DNA from: a virus
Direction: 5' to 3' (one strand)
Length of the DNA stretch: 49,322 nt
Virus record (IMG/VR): IMGVR_UViG_3300032322_001359
Span: 1-49,322 of that record
In this document: positions 34,274 to 41,345 of the stretch, piece by piece
Numbering within the stretch: position 1 is the first letter of the stretch
Layout of the letters: the number at the start of each line of letters is the position of its first letter
The notes under the pieces: model-generated
The model's database searches: none
Told to the model about the DNA's origin: nothing
Seen by the model: only the letters and a program-made list of their open reading frames with translations
Position numbers and translations under genes: made by a program

Positions 34274-34656
34274 GCGCACCTCCCGAGCGCCACCAGGGCA
34301 CGCGCAGCGGCCTCGGCAAGGGTGGAGCCGCGGTAGTACTCCTCGCGGACCACGAGCTGCAGGGTGACGGTACCCCGCATGCCATTCAGGTCGACGAGCG
34401 CGGCGGCCATCAGCATCCCCAGTAGCACCCCGCCCGTAGCGTCGTCGGTGAGGTCGGGGAGGTCGTCGCAGTACACGGGCGCGGACACCCACGCGCCCGA
34501 CGGCAACATGCGGGCCCCGGTTCCGGCCACGGCGTCGCCGTCCCACTGCACCACGCGCACGAGGCGTCCGCTGCACTGCGCCAGCATCCCCGCCCGCCAC
34601 CGCCACCCCGGCAGCGCCACGAGGGCGCGGGCAAGCTCGACCTGCGCGGGGGTCAC
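34270..34656 (-). CDS. Phage ABA-sandwich domain protein
   Basis: This is a 128 aa protein starting at GTG 34656. The pattern of LARALVALPGWRWRAGMLA, LPDLTDDATGGVLLGML and a C-terminal helix LAEAAARALVALGRC resembles the phage ABA sandwich domain family, often found in runs of small early genes. The family's activity is unknown. It is coupled on both sides by GTGA overlaps. Confidence 0.62.
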   Translation of the reverse strand: MTPAQVELARALVALPGWRWRAGMLAQCSGRLVRVVQWDGDAVAGTGARMLPSGAWVSAPVYCDDLPDLTDDATGGVLLGMLMAAALVDLNGMRGTVTLQLVVREEYYRGSTLAEAAARALVALGRCA

Positions 34657-34877
34657 GAGAGCACCACGTCGCGCAGGAGCAGCGCGTGGGCGAGGGCCTC
34701 GTCCTCGGTGGGATGGTGCCATATCCACTTGCCCCGCCACCCCGTACTCCACCGGTCTGGGCCGGTCATGGCTGTCTCGCCTGCCGGATAGGTGCGATCG
34801 TCGCTGTAGGGCGACACCCACCACGCGCCCTCGCTGCGCACCCACCCCAGCGCCTCCGCACGCTCGCGTGGGGTCAC
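34653..34877 (-). CDS. Small hypothetical protein
   Basis: This is a 74 aa protein from GTG 34877 (overlap with preceding TGA). It starts MTPRERAEALGWVRSEGAWW and contains several Trp residues. Its C-terminus (EDEALAHALLLRDVVLS) is helical and resembles the end of ABA-sandwich-type proteins. Probably a small relative of the downstream gene, which is inference. Confidence 0.6.
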   Translation of the reverse strand: MTPRERAEALGWVRSEGAWWVSPYSDDRTYPAGETAMTGPDRWSTGWRGKWIWHHPTEDEALAHALLLRDVVLS

Positions 34878-35326
34878 GGGGCCACCCCCGCCAGCACCCA
34901 GCCGTCGGCGATGAGGGCGGCGTCCACAGCCGCGCGGGCGGCTTCCGGTGTGTCGCAGCGGCTGTCTACGTGCCGGCCGCGCTCCTCGGTGAGCGCAGTC
35001 GCCCAGTACCCGCCGCCGTGGTGCGGCAAACCAGCGGCCCCGACCCACGCACCGTGCGCCCGGGTAAGCGGGCGGCGCTCCTGGTCGTCCGGGTCACGCG
35101 CCGTCCCCACGTTGCAGCGCACCCACGCCCGCGCCACCTTCGCCCCGTCCACCACCCGCACCGCTCGGTCCGGGTCGGCGCGCAGCAGCTCGCGGAGGAT
35201 GGCGTCCCCACCGTCGGGCTGGGCGGCGAGGTGAGCGATGAGGTCGTGCAGCACCGTGTTCGACGGCCGGGTCCGTGAGGGCGCCTGCCCGCATGTGGTC
35301 ACGCCGCCCCACGTCGACTCACCCAC
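34874..35326 (-). CDS. Hypothetical protein
   Basis: This is a 150 aa protein from GTG 35326, with GGAGGTGACTC upstream encoded within the end of the previous gene. It starts MGESTWGGVTTCGQAPS and ends in a helix (TPEAARAAVDAALIADGW). It is Arg/Asp-rich. Some of the composition comes from very GC-rich codons. Function unknown. Confidence 0.62.
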   Translation of the reverse strand: MGESTWGGVTTCGQAPSRTRPSNTVLHDLIAHLAAQPDGGDAILRELLRADPDRAVRVVDGAKVARAWVRCNVGTARDPDDQERRPLTRAHGAWVGAAGLPHHGGGYWATALTEERGRHVDSRCDTPEAARAAVDAALIADGWVLAGVAP

Positions 35327-35807
35327 GAGTCACCTCCCGCGCCACCGCCGCCAGGGCCAGCGCGTCCACGAGCCGCGAGCCGTCGGGCAGGCGGGTGTCG
35401 TCGTTGGGGTCGAGGGCGGCAAGGGCCGGCGCGCGGTCGTCGTCGAACCAGCGCCACCGGTCGCCGTCCTCCGGCGTGACGGTCAGCAGCCCGAACAGCA
35501 GCCCTGGCGCTCCGCCCAGCCCGCGCCGCCCCGGCACCACGCACGCCGACGAGTGCGGGCCGTCGGTGTACAACGTGGCGGCCAGCACCCGGCACACCCG
35601 ATCCCGAACCTCTGCGTGCGAGGCGTCGAGAGAGATCAACGCGATCGGGACACACCCAAACCGCCCGGTGCTTGGCACGGCGACATCGCACAGGCCTTTC
35701 GGCGTGATCCCGCAGGCGATCACCCGCGTGCCACGCTCCAGCACCGGCCCACACCAGCCCTCGAGCAAGGCGCGGGTCGCTGGGATTCGCAGTCGCTCGT
35801 CACTCAT
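35319..35807 (-). CDS. Hypothetical protein
   Basis: This is a 162 aa protein from ATG 35807 (GAGG upstream). It starts MSDERLRIPATRALLEGWCG and has a conserved-looking middle (CGITPKGLCDVAVP, then GCVPIALISLDASHAEV). It is Arg/Asp/Gly-rich and not recognised. Its end overlaps the next start and its start overlaps the methyltransferase end. Confidence 0.65.
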   Translation of the reverse strand: MSDERLRIPATRALLEGWCGPVLERGTRVIACGITPKGLCDVAVPSTGRFGCVPIALISLDASHAEVRDRVCRVLAATLYTDGPHSSACVVPGRRGLGGAPGLLFGLLTVTPEDGDRWRWFDDDRAPALAALDPNDDTRLPDGSRLVDALALAAVAREVTRG

Positions 35808-36474
35808 TGGCTGCCTCATGGTTGAACTGTCCGAAGTTCGCTGGCTTCTTCTTCGGAGGCTTCCCGCCGCCGGCGAGGAACAGCTTCCGAATCTCGGCGC
35901 TCTCCTTGCGGCGCACGTCTGGCGGCGTTTCCTCCAGGAATCCGACGCCACCTTTGAGCGGGCCCCAGATGAACCACGCGTACTCGGTTGCGTCCGTTCC
36001 GTACCCGGTGAACGACGGTCGGTTCGGAAGAACTTGCATGCTGCATGGGCGGAAGACGTCCCTGAACAGACGCGACTGGCTACGTGGTCCGGCCAGGAAT
36101 CCAACGCGGAGCAGCATGGCGCATCCCTTGATGTTCCCCATGTTGTACATGCAGTGCTCGATGGACTCCTGCGCGATCCGGTACGGTGGGTTTGAGATGA
36201 CGAACGTGCCGTTCTCCACGGTCTGGACGTCGAAGACCGAATGCTGGGTGAACTCGTGCTTGCACCCACGATCGACGATGTCGCTCCCCCGCAGCCTTGC
36301 GCTCGCTCCACGGGGGTGCTCAGCGATGGCATCGAGAATCCGTCCGTCGCCGCAGAACGGGTCGTACCACACCTTCGACCACGGAAGGATGTCGAGCAGG
36401 CGGTGCGTAGCCCACTTCGGGGTGCGGTAGAAGTCGTCCTTCTCGCGCGTCGCTCCTCGGTTCGTTGCGCTCAT
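35800..36474 (-). CDS. DNA adenine methyltransferase
   Basis: This is a 224 aa class I methyltransferase. YDPFCGDGRI near 37-46 is the SAM-binding motif and ISNPPY near 92-97 is the catalytic (D/N)PPY motif of N6-adenine or N4-cytosine enzymes. The preceding DDFYRTPKWATHRLLDIL segment fits phage Dam-like enzymes. It may protect phage DNA from restriction. The specificity cannot be read from the sequence. A GATC target would be relevant to the octamer region at 46.9-47.2 kb. Overlaps the helicase stop (ATGA). Confidence 0.85.
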   Translation of the reverse strand: MSATNRGATREKDDFYRTPKWATHRLLDILPWSKVWYDPFCGDGRILDAIAEHPRGASARLRGSDIVDRGCKHEFTQHSVFDVQTVENGTFVISNPPYRIAQESIEHCMYNMGNIKGCAMLLRVGFLAGPRSQSRLFRDVFRPCSMQVLPNRPSFTGYGTDATEYAWFIWGPLKGGVGFLEETPPDVRRKESAEIRKLFLAGGGKPPKKKPANFGQFNHEAANE

Positions 36475-38267
36475 TTGATGCTCCAGACCTTGTGTGTTCT
36501 TGCCAGCGCCAGCGCGTCAGCCACGATGCGCTTCGCCTTCTTCCCGTCCTCGGCTCCGCCGTAGGCCCCGTTCACCTTTTGCGCTCGCCTGGCCACGTCC
36601 TCGAGCAGGGCTTGCGTCATCAGCTTATGCACCGGGGATGGTGACAAACGAAACAGTCGGTCATCGTTTGTCACCCACACCGGATGCCAGTGTTCCTCGT
36701 CCGCGCGAACCATGAACAGGCACCCGTGCCGACCAAGGTTCGAAGCGAACACCTCACCGCTGACGGAGAGCTTGTGCCACGCGATCTTCTCGCGAGCCTT
36801 CGGCGGTCGGAACAGCGCCGAGGTGGAGTCCAGCATCTCCGTGCCGCAGCACACGCACTTCCGCTTCTGGTCCTCCCACGGGACCCACTCGTGCTCGAAG
36901 TTCGGCGAGTCCTTGCACTGCAGCGCGCCACACCCACGGCACACGCCGTCAACGAACCGATGCCCGCCCAGCCTGGCATAGCATCGAATCACCTTCCCAC
37001 AGTCCAGGCACCGGCCCTCTCCCGTGCCCTCGATGGGGACGAACCGGTGCGTACCGTCGTCCGCGTTCGGGCAGTCGTCTCCATCCACCAGCACCGGCGC
37101 CGCCACGATGGAGTGGACCTTCGTCGCACCAACCAGGTCGAGTACCAGCGCCTTCGACTGGTCCCCGTACGGGCGGAGCACACGCCCGACCATCTGCACG
37201 TACAGCGACCACGACTTCGTCGGTCTGGCCAGCACGCACCACTGCGCGCGAGGGATGTCGACGCCTTCCGTGATCAGCTGCGCGTTGCACAGGACATCGA
37301 TCTCTCCGCGCTCGAACCTGCTGAACATGTCCTCGCGCAGAGCCTCTGGGAACGGAACCCGCTTGTGGCTCCCGTCCTCGAGCACCTCGTCCGTGATCAT
37401 CTCCCCGGCGATGTACTCGGCGCGCCATCCGTCTGCACGCAGCGCTTCCGCCGTACGCTTTGCCTGCTCCACCGTGGCGGTGAACACGATGCCACCGCCG
37501 ACGTTCAGGTCGCACTCCAGGTAGGCGGTGTGGTCCCGGAAGGGGAGCCGCTCCGCGGCATGAGTCTTCGCTACCGCGGCGACGGTGTGCTCGACGATGT
37601 GCGCCTTGAGCAGTGCGCGCTCGAGGTCGGGGGCGGTGTAGTCGCGACGACCGCCAACCTTCGACAGGTCCAGGTCCGGCACCCGGTCGAGCGCCACGTA
37701 CGGCTGCAGTAGCACGCCGTCCGCCAGAGCATCGGTGATGGTGTAGCTGTAGACCACGAGCCACCGGTCGGAGAGTCGGCGGGTATCCTCCCGGTCCGGC
37801 GTTGCCGTCAGCCCGAGGAAGTGAGCCCCACCGAGGGTGGAGAGGAGTCGGTCGTACTGCGGGGATACCGAGTGGTGTGCCTCGTCCACAACCACCAGGT
37901 CGAATGCTCCATATGCCAGTACCTGCTGCAGTCGCTTGTCCTTCGCGAGCGTCTGCATGCTGGCATACACCAGCCTCGCGCTGTGGTCCTTGTACTGTTG
38001 TCCCTGCACGATCCCAGCAAGTGGAAGGAACTCCGGGAAGTACTTCCTCAGTGCTCCATCGTTCGTCAGTGGCTGCTTCACCAAGCGATTCTGGTGCGCA
38101 AGCCACAGCACCCGCTTACCTGCGCGGAGGTAGTCCGCCATGATGAAGTGAGCGGTCGCCGTCTTCCCAGTTCCGGTCGCCATGACGAGCATGGCTCCCT
38201 TCGTGTGGTCGTGCGCGAGGTACGCGTCACGAGCGGCGATCTGGTGCTTGCGCGGAGCGAAGGTCAC
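36471..38267 (-). CDS. DEAD/DEAH-box superfamily 2 helicase
   Basis: This is a 598 aa protein with the helicase motifs in order: ATGTGKT at 30-36 (I), DEAH at 128-131 (II), TATP at 154-157 (III), and QMVGRVLRP near 360 (VI). A Cys-rich segment near 420-480 (CLDCGK, CRGCG, CVCCG) probably binds zinc. It could unwind or remodel DNA during replication or recombination. It sits downstream of the tRNAs and DUF7448, coupled to both neighbours by overlaps. A perfect 12-bp inverted repeat lies inside its 3' part (36640-36675). Confidence 0.93.
   Translation of the reverse strand: MTFAPRKHQIAARDAYLAHDHTKGAMLVMATGTGKTATAHFIMADYLRAGKRVLWLAHQNRLVKQPLTNDGALRKYFPEFLPLAGIVQGQQYKDHSARLVYASMQTLAKDKRLQQVLAYGAFDLVVVDEAHHSVSPQYDRLLSTLGGAHFLGLTATPDREDTRRLSDRWLVVYSYTITDALADGVLLQPYVALDRVPDLDLSKVGGRRDYTAPDLERALLKAHIVEHTVAAVAKTHAAERLPFRDHTAYLECDLNVGGGIVFTATVEQAKRTAEALRADGWRAEYIAGEMITDEVLEDGSHKRVPFPEALREDMFSRFERGEIDVLCNAQLITEGVDIPRAQWCVLARPTKSWSLYVQMVGRVLRPYGDQSKALVLDLVGATKVHSIVAAPVLVDGDDCPNADDGTHRFVPIEGTGEGRCLDCGKVIRCYARLGGHRFVDGVCRGCGALQCKDSPNFEHEWVPWEDQKRKCVCCGTEMLDSTSALFRPPKAREKIAWHKLSVSGEVFASNLGRHGCLFMVRADEEHWHPVWVTNDDRLFRLSPSPVHKLMTQALLEDVARRAQKVNGAYGGAEDGKKAKRIVADALALARTHKVWSIK
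36640..36675. repeat. Perfect 12-bp inverted repeat inside the helicase gene
   Basis: The arms GGTGACAAACGA (36640-36651) and TCGTTTGTCACC (36664-36675) are separated by 12 bp, within helicase codons. The GTGACAAAC half-site also occurs in the promoter-like elements at 42.9 and 45.3 kb. It could be an operator, a protein-binding site or an RNA hairpin. Confidence 0.7.
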
Positions 38268-38671
38268 TTGGTCACCAGCACCACGTCGACGTCCTCCGAG
38301 TAGTATCCGTTCGACTCACCGACCCACCGAAGGCACACGTCTCCGGACATCGTATGGATTCGGTAGAACGTCCACGTCGACGTCCCGTCCTCGACCGGCC
38401 GATCCCCGGACGACACCTCCGCCATCGAAACGACCTCACCGATGATGTCGGACGGATCCCCTGCCACGTCCTCGATGCACACGTACTCACAGCAGTCCTG
38501 GTTGTGGAACAGCACGAACGTCCCAGCCTCAGTGTCGATCTCCACCTGCTCGCTGTTCTGGTCCATCCCCCTGATGGCCAGGATCTTCTGGCCGGCGAGC
38601 TTCTCGAAGACATCCTTGCTGGACTCGTCTTGTTCGTAGTACATGTCGCGCAACGTCACGCGGTCGATCAT
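38264..38671 (-). CDS. DUF7448-like protein
   Basis: This is a 135 aa protein. GGGAGAA fits the ATG at 38671 (MIDRVTLRDMYYEQDE) rather than ATG 38683. The segments FHNQDCCEYVCIEDVAGD, TSTWTFYRIHTMSGDV and RWVGESNGYYSE are the recognisable core of the DUF7448 family found in phages. The conserved CC pair and GESNGYYSE suggest a metal site or enzyme pocket, but activity is unknown. Family naming is from memory. Confidence 0.75.
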   Translation of the reverse strand: MIDRVTLRDMYYEQDESSKDVFEKLAGQKILAIRGMDQNSEQVEIDTEAGTFVLFHNQDCCEYVCIEDVAGDPSDIIGEVVSMAEVSSGDRPVEDGTSTWTFYRIHTMSGDVCLRWVGESNGYYSEDVDVVLVTK

Positions 38672-38690
38672 TGGTTCTCCCATGAGAAAG

Positions 38691-38763
38691 CGCCCACGAC
38701 AGGAGTCGAACCTGTGACATACGGCTTAGAAGGCCGATGCTCTGTCCGCTGAGCTACGTAGGC
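38691..38763 (-). tRNA. tRNA-Arg (anticodon TCT)
   Basis: This folds as a cloverleaf on the minus strand: acceptor GCCTACG pairs with CGTGGGC, the loop CTTCTAA gives anticodon TCT (reads AGA), and the T-loop is TTCGACT. The anticodon stem has one T-T mismatch at its top. No CCA is encoded. AGA and AGG are usually rare in GC-rich hosts. Confidence 0.93.
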
Positions 38764-38770
38764 GAAGTGA

Positions 38771-38843
38771 TGTCCGCGGCAGGACTTGAACCTGCGGCCC
38801 CCTGATTAGGAATCAGGTGCTCTATCCACTGAGCTACGCGGAC
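38771..38843 (-). tRNA. tRNA-Arg (anticodon CCT)
   Basis: On the minus strand, acceptor GTCCGCG pairs with CGCGGAC and the anticodon stem CCTGA/TCAGG holds loop TTCCTAA, anticodon CCT (reads AGG). T-loop is TTCAAGT. AGG codons are visible often in the phage structural genes, for example in the giant virion gene. Confidence 0.94.
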
Positions 38844-38846
38844 GAG

Positions 38847-38920
38847 TCGGGGTGGTCGGATTCGAACCGACGACCAGCAGCTCCCAAAGCTGCTGCGCTA
38901 CCTGGCTGCGCTACACCCCG
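38847..38920 (-). tRNA. tRNA-Pro (anticodon TGG)
   Basis: On the minus strand, acceptor CGGGGTG pairs with CACCCCG and stem GCAGC/GCTGC holds loop TTTGGGA, anticodon TGG (reads CCA). The CGGGG start is typical of bacterial tRNA-Pro. T-loop is TTCGAAT. Confidence 0.94.
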
Positions 38921-38926
38921 TGAGTG

Positions 38927-39313
38927 TCAGAACGGGAGGTCATCGTCCGGGAGGCCGGTCGGGTTCGGGTCGGCCTCGCGCTTCCCGCCGCCGCCACCGA
39001 TCAGGGTGAGCCGGTCGATGGTGAGTTCGGTCGAGTACTGGTCCTTCCCGTCCTTGTCCTGCCACTTCCGGGTGTGCATGCGACCCTGCACCGAGACCTC
39101 CGAGCCCTTGCTCAGGTACTTGGCGGCGATCTCTGCCGTCTTCCCGAAGCACACGGCGCGGAACCACTCGGTCTCCTCCACGTACTCATCTCCCTTCTTC
39201 ACCCGCTCGCCCACGGCGATGCGAAGGTTGGCGATCGGCTGCCCGGACTTCGAGGCCCGGACCTCCGGGTCGGCGCCGAGCCGGCCGATGACGACGACGA
39301 TCTGGTATCCCAC
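38927..39313 (-). CDS. ssb: Single-stranded DNA-binding protein
   Basis: This is a 128 aa SSB from GTG 39313. The OB-fold pattern is clear: VVVIGRLGADPEVR, ANLRIAVGE, TEWFRAVCFGKTAE and KGSEVSVQGRMHTRKW. The Gly-rich linker leads to the acidic tip DDDLPF, which binds partner proteins. It coats ssDNA during replication and recombination. The Rad52-like annealase lies 8 bp upstream in the same operon. Confidence 0.97.
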   Translation of the reverse strand: MGYQIVVVIGRLGADPEVRASKSGQPIANLRIAVGERVKKGDEYVEETEWFRAVCFGKTAEIAAKYLSKGSEVSVQGRMHTRKWQDKDGKDQYSTELTIDRLTLIGGGGGKREADPNPTGLPDDDLPF

Positions 39314-39321
39314 TGCTCACC

Positions 39322-40167
39322 TCACTGAAGAGTCTGTCGAGACTCGATGATGTCGTTGACGTACTTCGAGAACTGCGCGCGACCCTTGCCGAGGAGCCAG
39401 CCGAGCAGCTGCTCGCGCTTCTCCTTCGGCATCTGGCTCGGGCGCTGCTTGCCGATCGACTCTAGGAAGTCGGCCAGCATGTCGTAGTCGTACCCCTCAT
39501 CGGCCGGGAAGTTCGCAGAGTACTTCGCCATGAAGGCTCGGTTCCCACCACTGGTCCACTCGGGATCGTGGGGCGCGTCGGGCACCGGGTCGACCCGTCC
39601 GGCGCTGCCCTCGGGCGCATCCTTGCGGGTGCCTGCGGCGACCTGCTCGCGAGCAGCCTGCATTGCGCCACCCGGCGGCTTGCTCTTCGGCCGGGCCCAC
39701 TCGGGCATCTTCGGGCGCAGGACGAACCCGTACGAACCGTCCGGCTTCTTCACGGAGATGGAGCCCTTCGGCCCCCGCCCGGACTCCACCTTCGCGAACT
39801 CCTCGCCGAGGTCGTACAGGTACCGGCCGATCCCGAAGAGCACCGCGCACCGCTTGAGCGCGCCAGACACGCCGCCCTTCAGCGGTTCGACGTCCGTGAG
39901 GTCGCTGATGTCCTCCTTCGTCACACCACCGGCGGTGATGCGGCACATGAATCCGGCGTGCTTCCCGAGTTCGATGGTCCGGTACTCGACCGAGTACCCG
40001 TCGACGCCGAACACCAGGTCGAGCCGGTCCATCACCGCTCGAGCGGTGACGTACGCGATGAGCGACGCAGAGGTGCCACCAGAGTGGACCCGCTGCACGC
40101 GCCACTCGATCTCGTTGTCGGGATCGAATGGCTCCCGAAGCATGGAGCACTGTTCCTCAGAGAGCAT
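39322..40167 (-). CDS. Rad52/22-like single-strand annealing protein
   Basis: This is a 281 aa protein starting at ATG 40167 (GAGGA upstream). The segments EIEWRVQRV, AYVTARAVMDRLD, WGVDGYSVEYR-like (FGVDGYSVEYR) and GALKRCAVLFGIGRYLYDL are the core of phage Rad52-type annealases. It would pair complementary single strands coated by the SSB next door. A Pro/Lys-rich linker and a C-terminal helical domain (GYDYDMLADFLESIGK) follow. Confidence 0.88.
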   Translation of the reverse strand: MLSEEQCSMLREPFDPDNEIEWRVQRVHSGGTSASLIAYVTARAVMDRLDLVFGVDGYSVEYRTIELGKHAGFMCRITAGGVTKEDISDLTDVEPLKGGVSGALKRCAVLFGIGRYLYDLGEEFAKVESGRGPKGSISVKKPDGSYGFVLRPKMPEWARPKSKPPGGAMQAAREQVAAGTRKDAPEGSAGRVDPVPDAPHDPEWTSGGNRAFMAKYSANFPADEGYDYDMLADFLESIGKQRPSQMPKEKREQLLGWLLGKGRAQFSKYVNDIIESRQTLQ

Positions 40168-40330
40168 TGAAGTCCTCGGTCGTGTAGTTGGTCGTCGTTC
40201 CGGTCTCGTCGTCGGACGAGTACCCATCGTCGTGCAGCGCGTCGAGCGCCGACTGCCACAGCGAAAGGTGGTAGGTAGTGTATTCCGGATCGTCGTCGTA
40301 CGGGGCATCGAAGTCGTCACCGTAGGTCAC
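40157..40330 (-). CDS. Small acidic protein (57 aa)
   Basis: This short gene starts at GTG 40330 with GGAGGTGATGA directly upstream, overlapping the stop of the Gly-repeat gene (GTGA). It ends 11 bp inside the annealase gene. It is very acidic (MTYGDDFDAPYDDDPEYTTY, then HDDGYSSDDET). It may be a DNA mimic or a partner of the annealase, which is speculation. Confidence 0.72.
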   Translation of the reverse strand: MTYGDDFDAPYDDDPEYTTYHLSLWQSALDALHDDGYSSDDETGTTTNYTTEDFNAL

Positions 40331-40527
40331 TCATCACCTCCACTGCCGTTGCCGGAGCCGAAGCCGAAGCCGAAGCCGGAGCCGGAGCCGTAGCCGGAGC
40401 CGAAGCCGAAGCCGGAGCCGTAGCCGGAGCCGGAGCCGTAGCCGGAGCCGGAGCCGAAGCCTTCGCCGTCGGTCCATGGCTCAGCCTCGACGATGGCGCC
40501 GTTGAGGATGCGGCGGAGGCTACTCAT
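40327..40527 (-). CDS. Glycine-X repeat protein, paralogue C
   Basis: This is a 66 aa protein with an N-terminal block MSSLRRILNGAIVEAEPW shared with the other two Gly-repeat proteins. It then has repeats of Gly alternating with Ser, Tyr or Phe (GFGSGSGYGSG) and a closing SGGDE. The last codons contain GGAGGTGA that serves as ribosome site for the next gene. No enzyme or membrane motif. The low-complexity region is probably disordered or forms extended strands. Confidence 0.85.
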   Translation of the reverse strand: MSSLRRILNGAIVEAEPWTDGEGFGSGSGYGSGSGYGSGFGFGSGYGSGSGFGFGFGSGNGSGGDE

Positions 40528-40787
40528 CCTTCACCTCCACTGCCGTAGCCGTAGCCGTAGCCTGAGCCGCAGCCGCAGCCGGAGCCGACGCCGTAGCCGG
40601 CGCCGTCGCCGTCGGCGTAGCTGGAGCCGTAGCTGGAGCCGACGCCGTAGCCGTAGCCGTTGCCGACGCCGTCGCCGGAGCCGTTGCCGTAGCCGCAGCC
40701 GAAGCCGAAGCCGTCGGCCCACGGCTCGGCCTCGACGATGGCGCCGTTGATGATGCGGCGAAGGCTACTCTTCTGGTGCTGGTCCAT
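40524..40787 (-). CDS. Glycine-X repeat protein, paralogue B
   Basis: This is an 87 aa protein starting at ATG 40787 inside the end of the RHH gene, with GGAG upstream. It has SSLRRIINGAIVEAEPW and a Gly-X region with Cys, Tyr, Asn, Asp and Val (FGCGYGNGSGDG). It ends SGGEG; these codons include the ribosome site of paralogue C. It is the most divergent in the X residues and the only one with three Cys in the repeat. Confidence 0.85.
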   Translation of the reverse strand: MDQHQKSSLRRIINGAIVEAEPWADGFGFGCGYGNGSGDGVGNGYGYGVGSSYGSSYADGDGAGYGVGSGCGCGSGYGYGYGSGGEG

Positions 40788-40968
40788 CTGGATTCTCCGC
40801 CTTGAACTCTCGAATGAGCCACGAGATGAACGCTGACCGGTTGACGACCGTCGACCGCATCCAGTCGACCAGGTCAGATGGCACCGTGATGTCGAGGTGT
40901 ACCACCTTACCTGTATCCAGCCCCTGAAAGTGAGGGCGCGTAGAGAACACGTTCTTCGGCGCCTTCAT
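40765..40968 (-). CDS. Ribbon-helix-helix DNA-binding protein
   Basis: This is a 67 aa protein starting MKAPKNVFSTRPHFQGLD. VVHLDITVPSDLVDWM followed by RSAFISWLIREFK is the strand-helix-helix layout of CopG/MetJ-type regulators, which dimerise on inverted repeats. Its place between Gly-repeat paralogues A and B suggests it regulates this operon. It starts in the stop of paralogue A (ATGA). Confidence 0.75.
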   Translation of the reverse strand: MKAPKNVFSTRPHFQGLDTGKVVHLDITVPSDLVDWMRSTVVNRSAFISWLIREFKAENPDGPAPEE

Positions 40969-41345
40969 CCTTCACCCCCACTGCTGAAGCCGAAGCCGAC
41001 GCCGTTGCCGGAGCCGGAGCCGACGCCGCTGCCGTCGCCGGAGCCGCTGCCGTCGCCGGAGCCGTTGCCGTTGCCGTTGCCGTAGCCTTTGCCGTAGCCG
41101 TAGCCGTTGCCGTAGCCGTAGCCGTCGCCGTCGCCGTCGCCGTAGCCGTTGCCGTTGCCGTAGCCGTAGCCGTAGCCGTAGCCGTCGCCGTCGCCGTCGC
41201 CGTAGCCGTTGCCGTTGCCGTTGCCGTAGCCGTAGCCGTTGCCGTTGCCGTTGCCGTTGCCGTAGCCGTAGCCGTTGCCGTTGCCGTTGCCGTAAGTACA
41301 TGGCTCAGCTTCGGTGATGGTTCCGTTGAGGATGCGGCGGATCAT
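40965..41345 (-). CDS. Glycine-X repeat protein, paralogue A
   Basis: This is a 126 aa protein starting at ATG 41345 (overlap with DUF6948-like stop). MIRRILNGTITEAEPCTYG matches the N-terminal block of paralogues B and C. The rest is Gly alternating with Asn, Tyr, Asp or Ser, encoded mostly by GGC plus NAC codons. His, which would be CAC, is absent from the repeat. It ends SSGGEG, whose codons contain the ribosome site of the next gene. Function unknown. Confidence 0.87.
   Translation of the reverse strand: MIRRILNGTITEAEPCTYGNGNGNGYGYGNGNGNGNGYGYGNGNGNGYGDGDGDGYGYGYGYGNGNGYGDGDGDGYGYGNGYGYGKGYGNGNGNGSGDGSGSGDGSGVGSGSGNGVGFGFSSGGEG
40980..41294 (-). repeat. GGC-NAC hexanucleotide repeat tract
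   Basis: The plus strand shows about 50 units of gccgta, gccgtt, gccgtc and gccgct over 315 bp. On the coding (minus) strand these read GGC followed by TAC, AAC, GAC or AGC. The units vary almost only at the first base of the second codon. The tract encodes the Gly-X region of paralogue A and is expected to change length by slippage. Shorter related tracts lie at 40334-40465 and 40533-40718. Confidence 0.9.

Noticed and set aside
38691-38920. tRNA genes as a phage attachment site
   Set aside because: All three tRNAs are complete, no integrase was recognised and no repeated end sequence was seen.
40980-41294. CRISPR-like or spacer-repeat array
   Set aside because: The units are 6 bp codon pairs without spacers and form one open reading frame.
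40327-41345. Diversity-generating retroelement target
   Set aside because: AAC codons changing at one base recalled a retroelement target, but no reverse transcriptase or template repeat was found in the window.
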